From Nitrospiraceae bacterium (GTDB lineage Bacteria > Nitrospirota > Nitrospiria > Nitrospirales > UBA8639): a DNA stretch of 64,000 nucleotides. A program made the translations under genes and the position numbers. Location of the stretch: the NCBI GenBank assembly GCA_020632635.1, contig JACKFE010000002.1:620001-684000 (forward strand), written 5' to 3'. This document shows, in pieces, positions 9,526 through 17,536 of this stretch (position 1 is its first letter; the number at the start of each line of letters is the position of its first letter). The notes under the pieces were generated by a model. The model did no database searches, was not told where the DNA came from, and saw only the letters and a program-made list of their open reading frames with translations.

Positions 9526-10725
9526 ATGAATAATCGTATTCTCATCGCCGAAGACAGTCCCATCCAAGCGACCTTGCTCAAGCGAACATTGACCCAACAG
9601 GGGTTTGAGATCGGCTTGGCCAAAAACGGCAAGGACGCGGTCACCCTCTTGAACCAGCAAACCTATGCCTTGGTCATCAGCGACGTAGAGATGCCGCTCA
9701 TGAATGGCTACGAACTCTGTCGCACGATGAAACAGCACGCTTCCTGGGTGAACATTCCCATCATGCTTCTGACGACGCTAGCTGAACCCGAGGACTTGAT
9801 GACCGGATTAAATGCCGGCGCCGACAGCTTTCTGACGAAACCATACGATGAATCGGTCTTGTTAGCGCGGGTGACCTTTCTTCTTTCTCATCCGATTCTC
9901 CATGATCATGAACCACTCACCGACATTACCTTTGCCGGCGCCCACTATCGGATTTCCGCTACCCGTCAACATATCTTCAATTTGCTCCTGTCTACCTATG
10001 AAAACGCACGTGGACAAAATCGGGCGCTCGTGGAAGCGCAAATGGAACTCAAACGCCTGAACACGGAAATTGAAAAACGACGGCAGGAGTCTGATCGGCT
10101 TCTGCTCAACATTCTTCCCCAAGCCGTGGCCAATGAATTGAAATCCACCGGATCAAGTACACCTGTGAAATTCGACGACGTCTCCGTGTTGTTCACCGAT
10201 TTCGTCGGATTTACCAAAGTAGCAGAGTACTTTGCTCCCCAGGCCTTGGTGGAGGAACTTGAAATATTTTTCAACCATTTTGACGGACTGATGGAACAAT
10301 ATGGGTTGGAAAAACTTAAAACCATCGGAGATAGCTATATGGCCGCAGGAGGGGTGCCTGCCCTCAATCACACACACCCAGTGGATTGCGTCAACGCGGC
10401 GCTCGCCATGCAAAACTTTGTTCAGTCACGGATGAAGGCACACCAAGAAGCCGGGGCCCCGACCTGGGCGATGCGCGTAGGGATTCATACCGGACCCGTC
10501 ATCGCGGGTGTCATCGGCCAAAAAAAATTCGCCTACGATTTATGGGGAGATACGGTGAATATGGCCAGCCGGATGGAATCATCGGGAGCACCTGGGACGG
10601 TCAATATTTCCAGGGCCACCTATGAACGAGTGAAGGATCATTTTACCTGTACCTTTCGAGGCCAACTCCCTGCGAAAAATAAAGGGAATGTGGATATGTT
10701 TGAGGTGAACCCCTCTCACCGATAG
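9526..10725 (+). CDS. Response regulator with class III adenylate cyclase output
   Basis: A 399-residue protein. Residues 1-125 are a receiver with D53 as phospho-acceptor ('VISDVEMPL') and K105 in 'TKPYD'. A coiled coil (about 160-200) joins it to a class III cyclase (about 215-395): metal-binding D225 ('LFTDFVGFT') and D269 ('TIGDSY'), adenine-selecting K265 and D338 ('YDLWGD'), and transition-state N345 and R349. The Lys/Asp pair, as opposed to Glu/Cys, points to ATP as substrate and cAMP as product. Its position just after cheA suggests CheA phosphorylates it and so sets cAMP level. The T6SS block begins on the opposite strand about 85 bases away and contains a cAMP-binding-type domain. 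Confidence 0.92.
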   Translation: MNNRILIAEDSPIQATLLKRTLTQQGFEIGLAKNGKDAVTLLNQQTYALVISDVEMPLMNGYELCRTMKQHASWVNIPIMLLTTLAEPEDLMTGLNAGADSFLTKPYDESVLLARVTFLLSHPILHDHEPLTDITFAGAHYRISATRQHIFNLLLSTYENARGQNRALVEAQMELKRLNTEIEKRRQESDRLLLNILPQAVANELKSTGSSTPVKFDDVSVLFTDFVGFTKVAEYFAPQALVEELEIFFNHFDGLMEQYGLEKLKTIGDSYMAAGGVPALNHTHPVDCVNAALAMQNFVQSRMKAHQEAGAPTWAMRVGIHTGPVIAGVIGQKKFAYDLWGDTVNMASRMESSGAPGTVNISRATYERVKDHFTCTFRGQLPAKNKGNVDMFEVNPSHR

Positions 10726-10809
10726 CGCGCGTCTTCCAACGGGCATCTCGGATATGCTGATGGTCGGGTTCGGAAGCATGGCGACACGATTCTGGAGAGC
10801 CCGCGACAT

Positions 10810-11691
10810 TTACGGACCATACGTCTTCTGAAGTTCCCGGACCATCATGCGATACACGTCGAGGGCTTCGCCCTTCCTCCCTGTCTTCACATACAGAACC
10901 GCCTGGGCAATATCTTCATAGAGATTGGCATAGATGGCCTGAGCATCCACTTGCCTATCGATATGCTCCATGAGTTCGGGGGCAAGAGCATAGTATGCGC
11001 TTACCAAGTCTCTTCCATCTGCTGTCTGTAACAGATAATCATCTCGAAACGATCGCAAGACCTGCAATTCTTCACAATTATCATCCAGCCCCTTCGCCTC
11101 TGCACAGGCGGTAGTCAGAAAACACCGTTTGCCTTTTTTCGTCCGCCCTCCTCCGGCCAAACTGTCCCCTTGGAAATAGGCCCGTCGATGTAACTCATTT
11201 TTCCCGCATCGATACAGGCATCTGCCTGGATCAACAACCGATGACCGTTCTTCAAGAACCCCAGCTCCCCACAGATCCACGACAAACGCATTCCCGAATG
11301 TGTTGGGATAAACGGGGTGAAATGCTTCCGGCATCCCGACGGCCACGAACCAATGCCCTTGAGAGTTGCCTTGGCCTTGTTCAATGACGGCCAATGAAGC
11401 CGTAAAGTCGCGACGGTTTTGTAAGGTGTAAATCACCAAAGCCGTGCACTGGTCACATCTGATACCCTTTCGTTGTTCCCGATCGACCACTTCCCCCATA
11501 GTCATCCAAAATTCCCGGTCATTCTTGGACCGCCCTTTTAATGCTCGTGCATACAGGATCGCCAGACCTTCCGAGCTTTTCATGCCCTGGGGATCAGCTT
11601 GCGGGTTTCCATCATTCACAATATGACGATCTCTCAGAAAAGGATCGATAGCATCGTACACAATTCGTTTCATTTCTTCGCGATCAGCCAC
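10810..11691 (-). CDS. CFI-box protein with possible Cys-His-Asp triad, candidate T6SS effector
   Basis: A 293-residue protein starting at a GTG (11691) preceded by AAGGAGGG. The N-terminal half has a Cys/His/Asp order: C79 or C82 ('IRCDQCTAL'), H113 ('GHWFVAVG') and D139 ('VVDLWG'). That order and the local motifs are those of papain-like or transglutaminase-like folds. The C-terminal half opens with 'KRCFLTTAC' (188-196), matching the CFI-box C-terminal domain found on many secreted or polymorphic proteins, followed by helices. It is the last gene of the T6SS block, after VgrG, the PAAR-like tip and a toxin-type cyclase, so an effector role is plausible. Known: CFI-box domains. Inferred: the enzymatic role. 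Confidence 0.6.
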   Translation of the reverse strand: MADREEMKRIVYDAIDPFLRDRHIVNDGNPQADPQGMKSSEGLAILYARALKGRSKNDREFWMTMGEVVDREQRKGIRCDQCTALVIYTLQNRRDFTASLAVIEQGQGNSQGHWFVAVGMPEAFHPVYPNTFGNAFVVDLWGAGVLEERSSVVDPGRCLYRCGKNELHRRAYFQGDSLAGGGRTKKGKRCFLTTACAEAKGLDDNCEELQVLRSFRDDYLLQTADGRDLVSAYYALAPELMEHIDRQVDAQAIYANLYEDIAQAVLYVKTGRKGEALDVYRMMVRELQKTYGP

Positions 11692-11912
11692 GCCAGACCC
11701 TCCTTGCGTTTAAATATCCCAATACATTTCACCGATCCCTTTTCGTCGATCGAGCCTGCATTGGACTAATCTTTCTGAATCTCAAGGGCGTTATAGCCTT
11801 CTCCAAGTGCCGGATATGCCAGCTGAAAACCTTCCCCCAGGAGGAAGGGATCATCTCGGTTCACGCATCCTGCAGAACATCTTGGCCCCTGAAGCCGGAC
11901 CCGCGTTCATCA

Positions 11913-13121
11913 TCAACGATGGGTCAGCTTGACCGGCCGACCGGGTTGGACCGGAGCCCAAACGGTAAAGTTGGTGTTCCACTCAAATCCCTTCAAGTTT
12001 GGTTCTTCGTGATAGCGTTCATGATTCCGAACGATGTTGTAGCTTTTATTGGCATATAATATATATCCCGATCTCAGGATCTCCTTAGCCACCTGTTGGA
12101 CTTCCACCCAATTATCCGTCCGGAAGACCGTTCCTTTTGGGGTCACGACCGCAATACAACCATCCTGCTCGGGATAATGAATATTGTCCTGCTCCGTGCC
12201 ATGATGCACGACGTTGCCCCCTTGATAACCCAATCCCCGAACCTGATCGTTCATCATTTGGACAATTTTTCGTTGGAGTCCCGTGAGCTGTCCCATATTA
12301 GGGTCCACTGTCCGACGTTCCCGTTGCCCTAAGGCTTCCGACACGGTTTTTCCCAGAGCCTGCCATTTGGCTGTAATCTGTTCTTTCTTCGTGACGCCGG
12401 TGGGAATAGCCTCCAGCCGTTTCCGATATGCGTCGGAGTAGCGGGATAACGAAGGACAAATCGCAAACACGTCATAATCGGCTGTCACGGGAACCCCGGG
12501 ATCTTTATACCCCAATACGAAGACGGGTCGAGAGGCCAAAGGCGCCTCACTCTTGGCATACACCACCAAATATCCTTCATGAAGTTTTTGAATTTTTTGA
12601 CCCATCCCCTCAATCTTCTGTTTTAACTGAGCCACACCTTCGATTCCCGATGACTCCAGGCTTTGAAAGGGAATCAGTTTCATGTGATAGCGAGCGTCCC
12701 CCTTAAATTGGTGAAGGGTCAGCATGTGTTCCTCTCGGTGCTTAACCGCATATTTCCCTTCTCCCATCAGCTCCCGATGCCGTTCCTGAGTAATGACCAA
12801 TGGCAAATCCACAATATGGGCTTTGCTGAGAGACGCGACAACATCTTGATTCCCTTTTCCTACCGCTCCGGCATCTCCAAATTTTTTGCTCAAATCCTGG
12901 TCCGTGCAAATGAAACCAGCCTGCGGTCCCCAATCCGAACTTTTCGCGTGAATATCTAACCCTTTGGTTCCATACCCCTGCGCAATTAAGGCCGTGGAAT
13001 TTTTATTGACCGGCCGGAACAGAATAAACACATTTTCTTGATTGGCAATATTTTTAAAGGCCTCCATGTGCTGGGGCACAATCCCCGATTCCAAGATGGC
13101 ACGAGTTTCATTGCGCTCCAC
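11913..13121 (-). CDS. Edema-factor/ExoY-family adenylate cyclase toxin, candidate T6SS effector
   Basis: A 402-residue protein from a GTG at 13121, chosen because AAGGAGGGA sits just upstream; a reading from 13208 adds 29 residues without family match. The class II (anthrax edema factor, CyaA, ExoY) cyclase core is complete: 'FRPVNK' (35-40), 'TKGLDIHAKSSDWGP' (52-66) with K53, H58 and K60, 'TADYDVFA' with metal ligands D215 and D217, and 'GGNVVHHGTEQDN' (301-313) with H307 and N313. All residues known to bind metal or phosphate or to act as base are kept. No signal peptide is seen. In this family eukaryotic calmodulin or actin often activates the enzyme; what would activate this one is unknown. 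Position after the PAAR-like and SPOR genes supports delivery by the T6SS. Confidence 0.88.
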   Translation of the reverse strand: MERNETRAILESGIVPQHMEAFKNIANQENVFILFRPVNKNSTALIAQGYGTKGLDIHAKSSDWGPQAGFICTDQDLSKKFGDAGAVGKGNQDVVASLSKAHIVDLPLVITQERHRELMGEGKYAVKHREEHMLTLHQFKGDARYHMKLIPFQSLESSGIEGVAQLKQKIEGMGQKIQKLHEGYLVVYAKSEAPLASRPVFVLGYKDPGVPVTADYDVFAICPSLSRYSDAYRKRLEAIPTGVTKKEQITAKWQALGKTVSEALGQRERRTVDPNMGQLTGLQRKIVQMMNDQVRGLGYQGGNVVHHGTEQDNIHYPEQDGCIAVVTPKGTVFRTDNWVEVQQVAKEILRSGYILYANKSYNIVRNHERYHEEPNLKGFEWNTNFTVWAPVQPGRPVKLTHR

Positions 13122-13179
13122 CAGTTCCCTCCTTGATCTGTCTTCTTTTCTCGTGGTTGGACTGAAGGCCCACAAAATC

Positions 13180-14022
13180 CTATGAAGCCCGGTCCTGTTT
13201 CCGCACAAACGCGGAAAGGTCTTCCTGATTCATCCATTTGTCAGCCAGCGCGTGAGCTGACCGCGAATCCGTAAAACGCCCCAACACGACTCGAGACCAT
13301 TTATCACGTATGCCGCCCTTTGAACCCATGATCCAGGCGGGATACCCATGGTTTTGTAATTCGGCAACCCAATGCTCCGCTTCGCTTGTGGAGCGAAACG
13401 CCCCCACTTGGACGACATAGATCGGCCCCTCTTCCGATGGAGATTGGAAAACCGGCTCCATACTCTGATTCCTTTCGCCTCGCTTAGGGATCTCTGTCGA
13501 TTGTCTGAAGGATGCCGCAGGTCGTCCACCAAACGTCTCATTATTTTTTGGATGAGATCCGACGACCATGGATGAAGGACGATGTATCGAACTCCTCAAA
13601 ATCGGCTCCGTCTGTACCAAGTCCAACGTCCCTTCCCCTTGACAGGTTGAGAGTGGGTTAGGAGTGTGCCCTTCATGGCAAGGAGCCTGGCGTAGCCCCT
13701 CAGACAACATTGCCTTTTCCAATCTTGCGATCTGCTGATCCGCTTGGATGGTCCGTTCAGATGAATGTCTCTGGACTTTCGCTTGAGAGTCTGGCTCTAC
13801 AGACAGGGAGGCTTCCGAATCAGGCTTCGAACTTTCGGTTGTGGACACCGACGTGTGTGTGACCGGCTCCGGGCTTTTCTTCGACTCTTCCCTTCCCATG
13901 GGCATATGTTTCCGGCCCATGCCCACGCCGACAAAAAATCCCGAAGTAAACACCAGGCATAAACCAATGATCAGGCACACGCCTAATTGAAAAAGATTGC
14001 GCTGAGAAAAATAAAACGTCAT
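13180..14022 (-). CDS. Membrane-anchored SPOR-domain protein
   Basis: A 280-residue protein with one TM helix near residues 12-32, then a long low-complexity linker rich in Ser, Glu, Pro and Arg, then a C-terminal SPOR domain (about 200-278, 'IYVVQVGAFRSTSEAEHWV' and 'RVVLGRFTDSRSA'). SPOR domains bind glycan strands stripped of stem peptides, typically at division sites. Inside a T6SS effector segment, between the PAAR-like tip and the cyclase toxin, it is out of place for a cell-division gene. It could be an accessory that positions the machine at peptidoglycan or protects it, or simply a co-transcribed neighbour. It ends about 60 bases before the cyclase start. Confidence 0.8.
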   Translation of the reverse strand: MTFYFSQRNLFQLGVCLIIGLCLVFTSGFFVGVGMGRKHMPMGREESKKSPEPVTHTSVSTTESSKPDSEASLSVEPDSQAKVQRHSSERTIQADQQIARLEKAMLSEGLRQAPCHEGHTPNPLSTCQGEGTLDLVQTEPILRSSIHRPSSMVVGSHPKNNETFGGRPAASFRQSTEIPKRGERNQSMEPVFQSPSEEGPIYVVQVGAFRSTSEAEHWVAELQNHGYPAWIMGSKGGIRDKWSRVVLGRFTDSRSAHALADKWMNQEDLSAFVRKQDRAS

Positions 14023-14083
14023 GGGTTCGTCGCTAATAGCTCACGGAATGAATGTTCAGGTTTCTAGGAATCCGCCCGTCATG

Positions 14084-14467
14084 CTAATCCATCGTCGTCG
14101 TCTGTCCCGGACTCAACACATTGATCACCCCGCCCCAATTGCACATCAACTTGCAACTGTTATTGACAGCAGGCATGTTTCCAATTAGGACCTGAGGCAC
14201 GCCGGGAACCCAAGGGGCCATGGTCATGGGAATGCATGGCATCGGGGTAAAGACTCCCAACGCCGCCGCAGTGGCTCCCGCCACCATGGGGTTGGCCATT
14301 GAGAGACACATGCCAAAGGGCAAAATATTCATCATGGGTTTATTATCCATAATGTTCGCGGCAGGGGTGCCCGTTAGGGTTCGGTTGAGCGGAAGTACGA
14401 CGAAGGAACTGGGAGCCGTTCCCATACTGCATTTCAATGTCGCTCCGGCACAAACCTGCACTCCCAT
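14084..14467 (-). CDS. PAAR-like spike-tip protein (DUF4280/DUF4150 type)
   Basis: A 127-residue protein with 'MGVQVCAGATLKCSMG' at the start, 'NIMPFGMC'-like 'NILPFGMC' in the middle, 'TPMPCIP' and a Cys-rich end ('NNSCKLMCNWGG'). This Gly/Pro-rich pattern with regularly placed Cys is that of PAAR-like proteins that form a zinc-containing cone on VgrG. Function: sharpen the spike and dock effectors. It lies about 90 bases after the MORN-repeat gene and upstream of the SPOR and cyclase genes, a usual site for cargo-loading tips. The ATG at 14467 is followed directly by the family start, so no extension domain is fused. Confidence 0.85.
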   Translation of the reverse strand: MGVQVCAGATLKCSMGTAPSSFVVLPLNRTLTGTPAANIMDNKPMMNILPFGMCLSMANPMVAGATAAALGVFTPMPCIPMTMAPWVPGVPQVLIGNMPAVNNSCKLMCNWGGVINVLSPGQTTTMD

Positions 14468-14555
14468 TGTCGATTGATCCTTTCCGAGGGCTGAGTCCCC
14501 TCCCTGATATCACATGCCTGAGAGGCCATCTCGGTTCAGGAGATGAGTTCCCTTT

Positions 14556-15284
14556 CTAAGGATTGGGAACGGGCAGCCAACATTTCCACCAGGAGCGTTG
14601 CCCCTTCTCAAGGTCTTTCGATATTTCCCCACCCGATGATTGAGAGGAACCATCTTGCGCGTTAGCCAAAGACGTCGCCTTCACCATGGCCCCCGCTCGA
14701 TATTCCCGCTCCTCGATCACCCGCCCCTCTTGGTCCATCCGTTGAAAGACGCCATGCAATTGATTGGCCTGGTAATGCGCACGGGTCGTGAGACGACCGT
14801 GGGCATCATATTCCAACACTTCTCCGTCCAATTGGTTGTCTCGGTAATGAGCCTGTTTCACCAGCCGGCCGGCTTCATCGAACCACCGGGCGCCCCCCTG
14901 CATCGCCCCTGCGTGATATCCAATTTCACTCATCACAAGACCTTGATCGGAAAAGGTCTTCGTAATCCCTTCCGGCTTTCCCTCCACGTAGTGCGAGGAT
15001 AATTGGATGATACCCTGATTCATGACATTCATCGCACCATGAAGACGGCCTTGTCGGTAGTACGCCTGAATGGACACCCGACCCTGTTCATCGAATGTCT
15101 GGCTCTCCCCCTCTAATTGACCATTCACGAACTGTGAGCGCTGACACAGACGTCCCTGCTCGTCAAACTGCGTCCACTCCCCATGCAACTGATCGTGGAC
15201 TATACATCCTCGCTCAATGACCTGACCGTTCTCGTCATGGAGAAGACATTCATCAATTGTTTCAGACAATCGGGCTTCATCCAT
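14556..15284 (-). CDS. MORN-repeat (YwqK-like) protein
   Basis: A 242-residue protein built of about eight to nine repeats of roughly 21-23 residues, each with the shape 'GEWTQFDEQGRLCQRSQFV' or 'GAMNVMNQG', i.e. G-x-W/x-x-Y/F-D-x-x-G-R-L. These are MORN-type or YwqK-type beta-hairpin repeats. In polymorphic toxin systems YwqK-like proteins can act as antitoxins, while others are membrane-associated scaffolds. Here it lies between vgrG (3 bases apart) and the PAAR-like tip, so it is translated with the spike. It could be a chaperone/adaptor for cargo loading or an immunity protein. The C-terminus is basic and Trp-rich. Confidence 0.75.
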   Translation of the reverse strand: MDEARLSETIDECLLHDENGQVIERGCIVHDQLHGEWTQFDEQGRLCQRSQFVNGQLEGESQTFDEQGRVSIQAYYRQGRLHGAMNVMNQGIIQLSSHYVEGKPEGITKTFSDQGLVMSEIGYHAGAMQGGARWFDEAGRLVKQAHYRDNQLDGEVLEYDAHGRLTTRAHYQANQLHGVFQRMDQEGRVIEEREYRAGAMVKATSLANAQDGSSQSSGGEISKDLEKGQRSWWKCWLPVPNP

Positions 15285-15287
15285 CGG

Positions 15288-17267
15288 CTAATTGATCTTG
15301 ACGATCCCTCCCTTCACGGTCAGCATGCCTCCGCCATCCACGGTTTGCGAAGCTCCGGCCTTATTAGTCATCGAGACTCCGGCTTGATTCGTCAGAGATG
15401 TGCCGGCCTTGTTGGTCAGGGAGGTCCCGGCTTTGTTCGTCAACGACATGCCGGCTTGGGTGGTCACCGACTTTCCGGATTTAATGGTGACGGAACCGGT
15501 CACATCAATCGTGAGGTTTCCAGTCACTTTCAGGACATGGTTGCCTTTGACGGTCTGAGTAAAATTGTTCTTGTTGGTATGCGTTTCATCTCCTTCGACT
15601 GTCACCGTCCGTGTCGCCTTGACCGTGTGAGTTTCTTTTCCTTTTTTGACCTCAATCATGCGATCCCCCTGACTGATCTCCAGAGAGTCGTTTTCTTCTT
15701 CGATTGTCGTCGTACGATTTTTCTTGACCTTGATCACCTCGTTATTCAAGACCGTCTTGGTACGATCATGCTTCACCATGACATTCATGTCTTTTTGCGC
15801 TTGTACGAAAAAGTCCTCCGACCCCTTTTTATCTTCCAATCGAATTTCATTACAATCCGGCAACCCGCCGCCTTTGGTGCTTCGGCTCCTGATCCCGCTT
15901 TGCGTCTGATGTTGTGGCAGTCCAAAAGGCGGCATGTGTTCGGCGTTATACACGGCACCGGTCACGAGAGGACGGTCGGGATCCCCATCTAAAAAACTCA
16001 CGATGACTTCCTGGCCGATCCGAGGAAGAAATTGAGCTCCCCAATTCTTCCCGGCCCATCCCTGGGCCACTCGGACCCAACAGGAGCTTTTTTCATCATG
16101 GGTTCCACGCTGATCCCAATGAAATTGAACTTTGATGCGCCCATATTTATCAGTCCAAATTTCTTCTCCTTTTTTCCCAACCACGATGGCTGTCTGGGCG
16201 CCGGGAATCACCGGCCGGGCCATTACCGGAAGAGGACGGTAGGGAACTGCCGCAGGGAAGGCTTCAAAGGAATTTTCATACTTCTCCTGGGTGGCATTCA
16301 ATGAAAGATGGCTCAAAACGTAGGCGCCATTCAAATCCTTCCGATCATGCCCTTGTATGGAAAACCGGTGTCCGGCCACAAACCCTCGGCACATCCCTTG
16401 TCCTCGCAACATGCGTCCCGGACGCTCTACCGCCTCCAATCGCCTGCGCGCCAACATTTCCCCGGAGCTGGTGGCGGTAAAACCTCCCGGATATTCATAC
16501 CACTGGCGCTTCGCATCGTTCCCTGGTATCCGGACCAATAGATTCGTGGAGGGAGTTTCAAAATGAAAATCGTCAGTCACAAAACCTCCCGGTGTCACTT
16601 GCTCTTCGAGAGTACAGTGGGAAATGACGGAATCCTCCCGTCGCCCCCTTCGTCCTCCTCGATATGTCACGACGGAGGGACCCGGACAGGGAGGATGCGC
16701 ATCCATATCATCCGCCAAGACGAGCTCGTGACGGTCGGCATAATGTCGAAAAAAATAAAACATTCCCACTTCTTCCATCAGCCGGGAAACATATTCAAAA
16801 GCCGTCTCTTGGTACTGCACGCAATACTCGTGCACCTCGTACCGACCTTTCAGTTCATTGCGAAAGTCGGTAAAGCCAAAATCTGTAAAGATAGTGGTCA
16901 GAATTTGGGGAATGGTCTGGTTCTGAAAAATTCGGCAATCTTTCGTCAAAGTCAACAGCCACAACCATGGTCGCAATTCAGCCCAATAATAGGTAAACCG
17001 GCTGTCGGTTCCGCCCTGCCGAAATCGGGACACGATTCCGGAGAGATATCGCGTTTCTCCAGGGCTCATCTGAAACTCCACCGTCATCGGTTTCCCCACA
17101 ATCGAGGAGAAATTCAAGGCCCGATCTTCAGACTTCAGATCCAGCTCATACCGAAAAGGAGCCATCAGAGACTCATGACCCTGGAGGCGTTCCACATGCA
17201 GTCGATCTTTTCCGAATGGGGAAGACAGAACCATCGGAAAATGTGTCTGGGAAAAAAGGGTTGGCAT
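15288..17267 (-). CDS. vgrG: T6SS spike protein VgrG (TssI)
   Basis: A 659-residue protein of typical VgrG size. The N-terminal gp27-like part includes 'LQGHESLMAPFRYELDL' and 'ETAFEYVSRLMEEVGMFYFF'; the gp5-like OB fold has 'TDKYGRIKVQFHWD' and 'CWVRVAQGWAGKNWG'. The C-terminal part (about 540-655) is a beta-helix needle with repeating 'AGTSLTNK'-type units, ending in 'VKGGIVKIN'. No extra catalytic domain is fused, so cargo must ride separately, for instance on the PAAR-like tip. It sits 270 bases downstream of tssG; that gap holds no convincing gene. It is followed at once by the MORN-repeat gene. Confidence 0.95.
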   Translation of the reverse strand: MPTLFSQTHFPMVLSSPFGKDRLHVERLQGHESLMAPFRYELDLKSEDRALNFSSIVGKPMTVEFQMSPGETRYLSGIVSRFRQGGTDSRFTYYWAELRPWLWLLTLTKDCRIFQNQTIPQILTTIFTDFGFTDFRNELKGRYEVHEYCVQYQETAFEYVSRLMEEVGMFYFFRHYADRHELVLADDMDAHPPCPGPSVVTYRGGRRGRREDSVISHCTLEEQVTPGGFVTDDFHFETPSTNLLVRIPGNDAKRQWYEYPGGFTATSSGEMLARRRLEAVERPGRMLRGQGMCRGFVAGHRFSIQGHDRKDLNGAYVLSHLSLNATQEKYENSFEAFPAAVPYRPLPVMARPVIPGAQTAIVVGKKGEEIWTDKYGRIKVQFHWDQRGTHDEKSSCWVRVAQGWAGKNWGAQFLPRIGQEVIVSFLDGDPDRPLVTGAVYNAEHMPPFGLPQHQTQSGIRSRSTKGGGLPDCNEIRLEDKKGSEDFFVQAQKDMNVMVKHDRTKTVLNNEVIKVKKNRTTTIEEENDSLEISQGDRMIEVKKGKETHTVKATRTVTVEGDETHTNKNNFTQTVKGNHVLKVTGNLTIDVTGSVTIKSGKSVTTQAGMSLTNKAGTSLTNKAGTSLTNQAGVSMTNKAGASQTVDGGGMLTVKGGIVKIN

Positions 17268-17536
17268 AGAGGGCCACCATGAGTTTCAGGCAACGACCAG
17301 GTCAATATTGCCTACCTACCGTATCGGCAACAGACCGTCCTGATCGAATTTCTTGAGAAAACCGGGACAACACGCCCTACGAACTTCTCACGGATTGGGA
17401 AAAGCAAACTGCATGCCCTGAAGGCTGAGGAAGAAAAAAGCGCATTCGGCCTCCTCCGAAATTCGGAACAGACCTTCTGGAAAGCCATCTGTGACTTGAT
17501 ACCGATGTCGAACAAGAGGCGGGGAACGCGATCCTT

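Noticed and set aside
15183..15992. 269-codon plus-strand frame over vgrG
   Set aside because: Antisense shadow of the beta-helix repeats of VgrG.
17312..17515. Small frame between tssG and vgrG
   Set aside because: No ribosome site, no recognisable motif, and unusual composition; the 270-base gap is probably non-coding.
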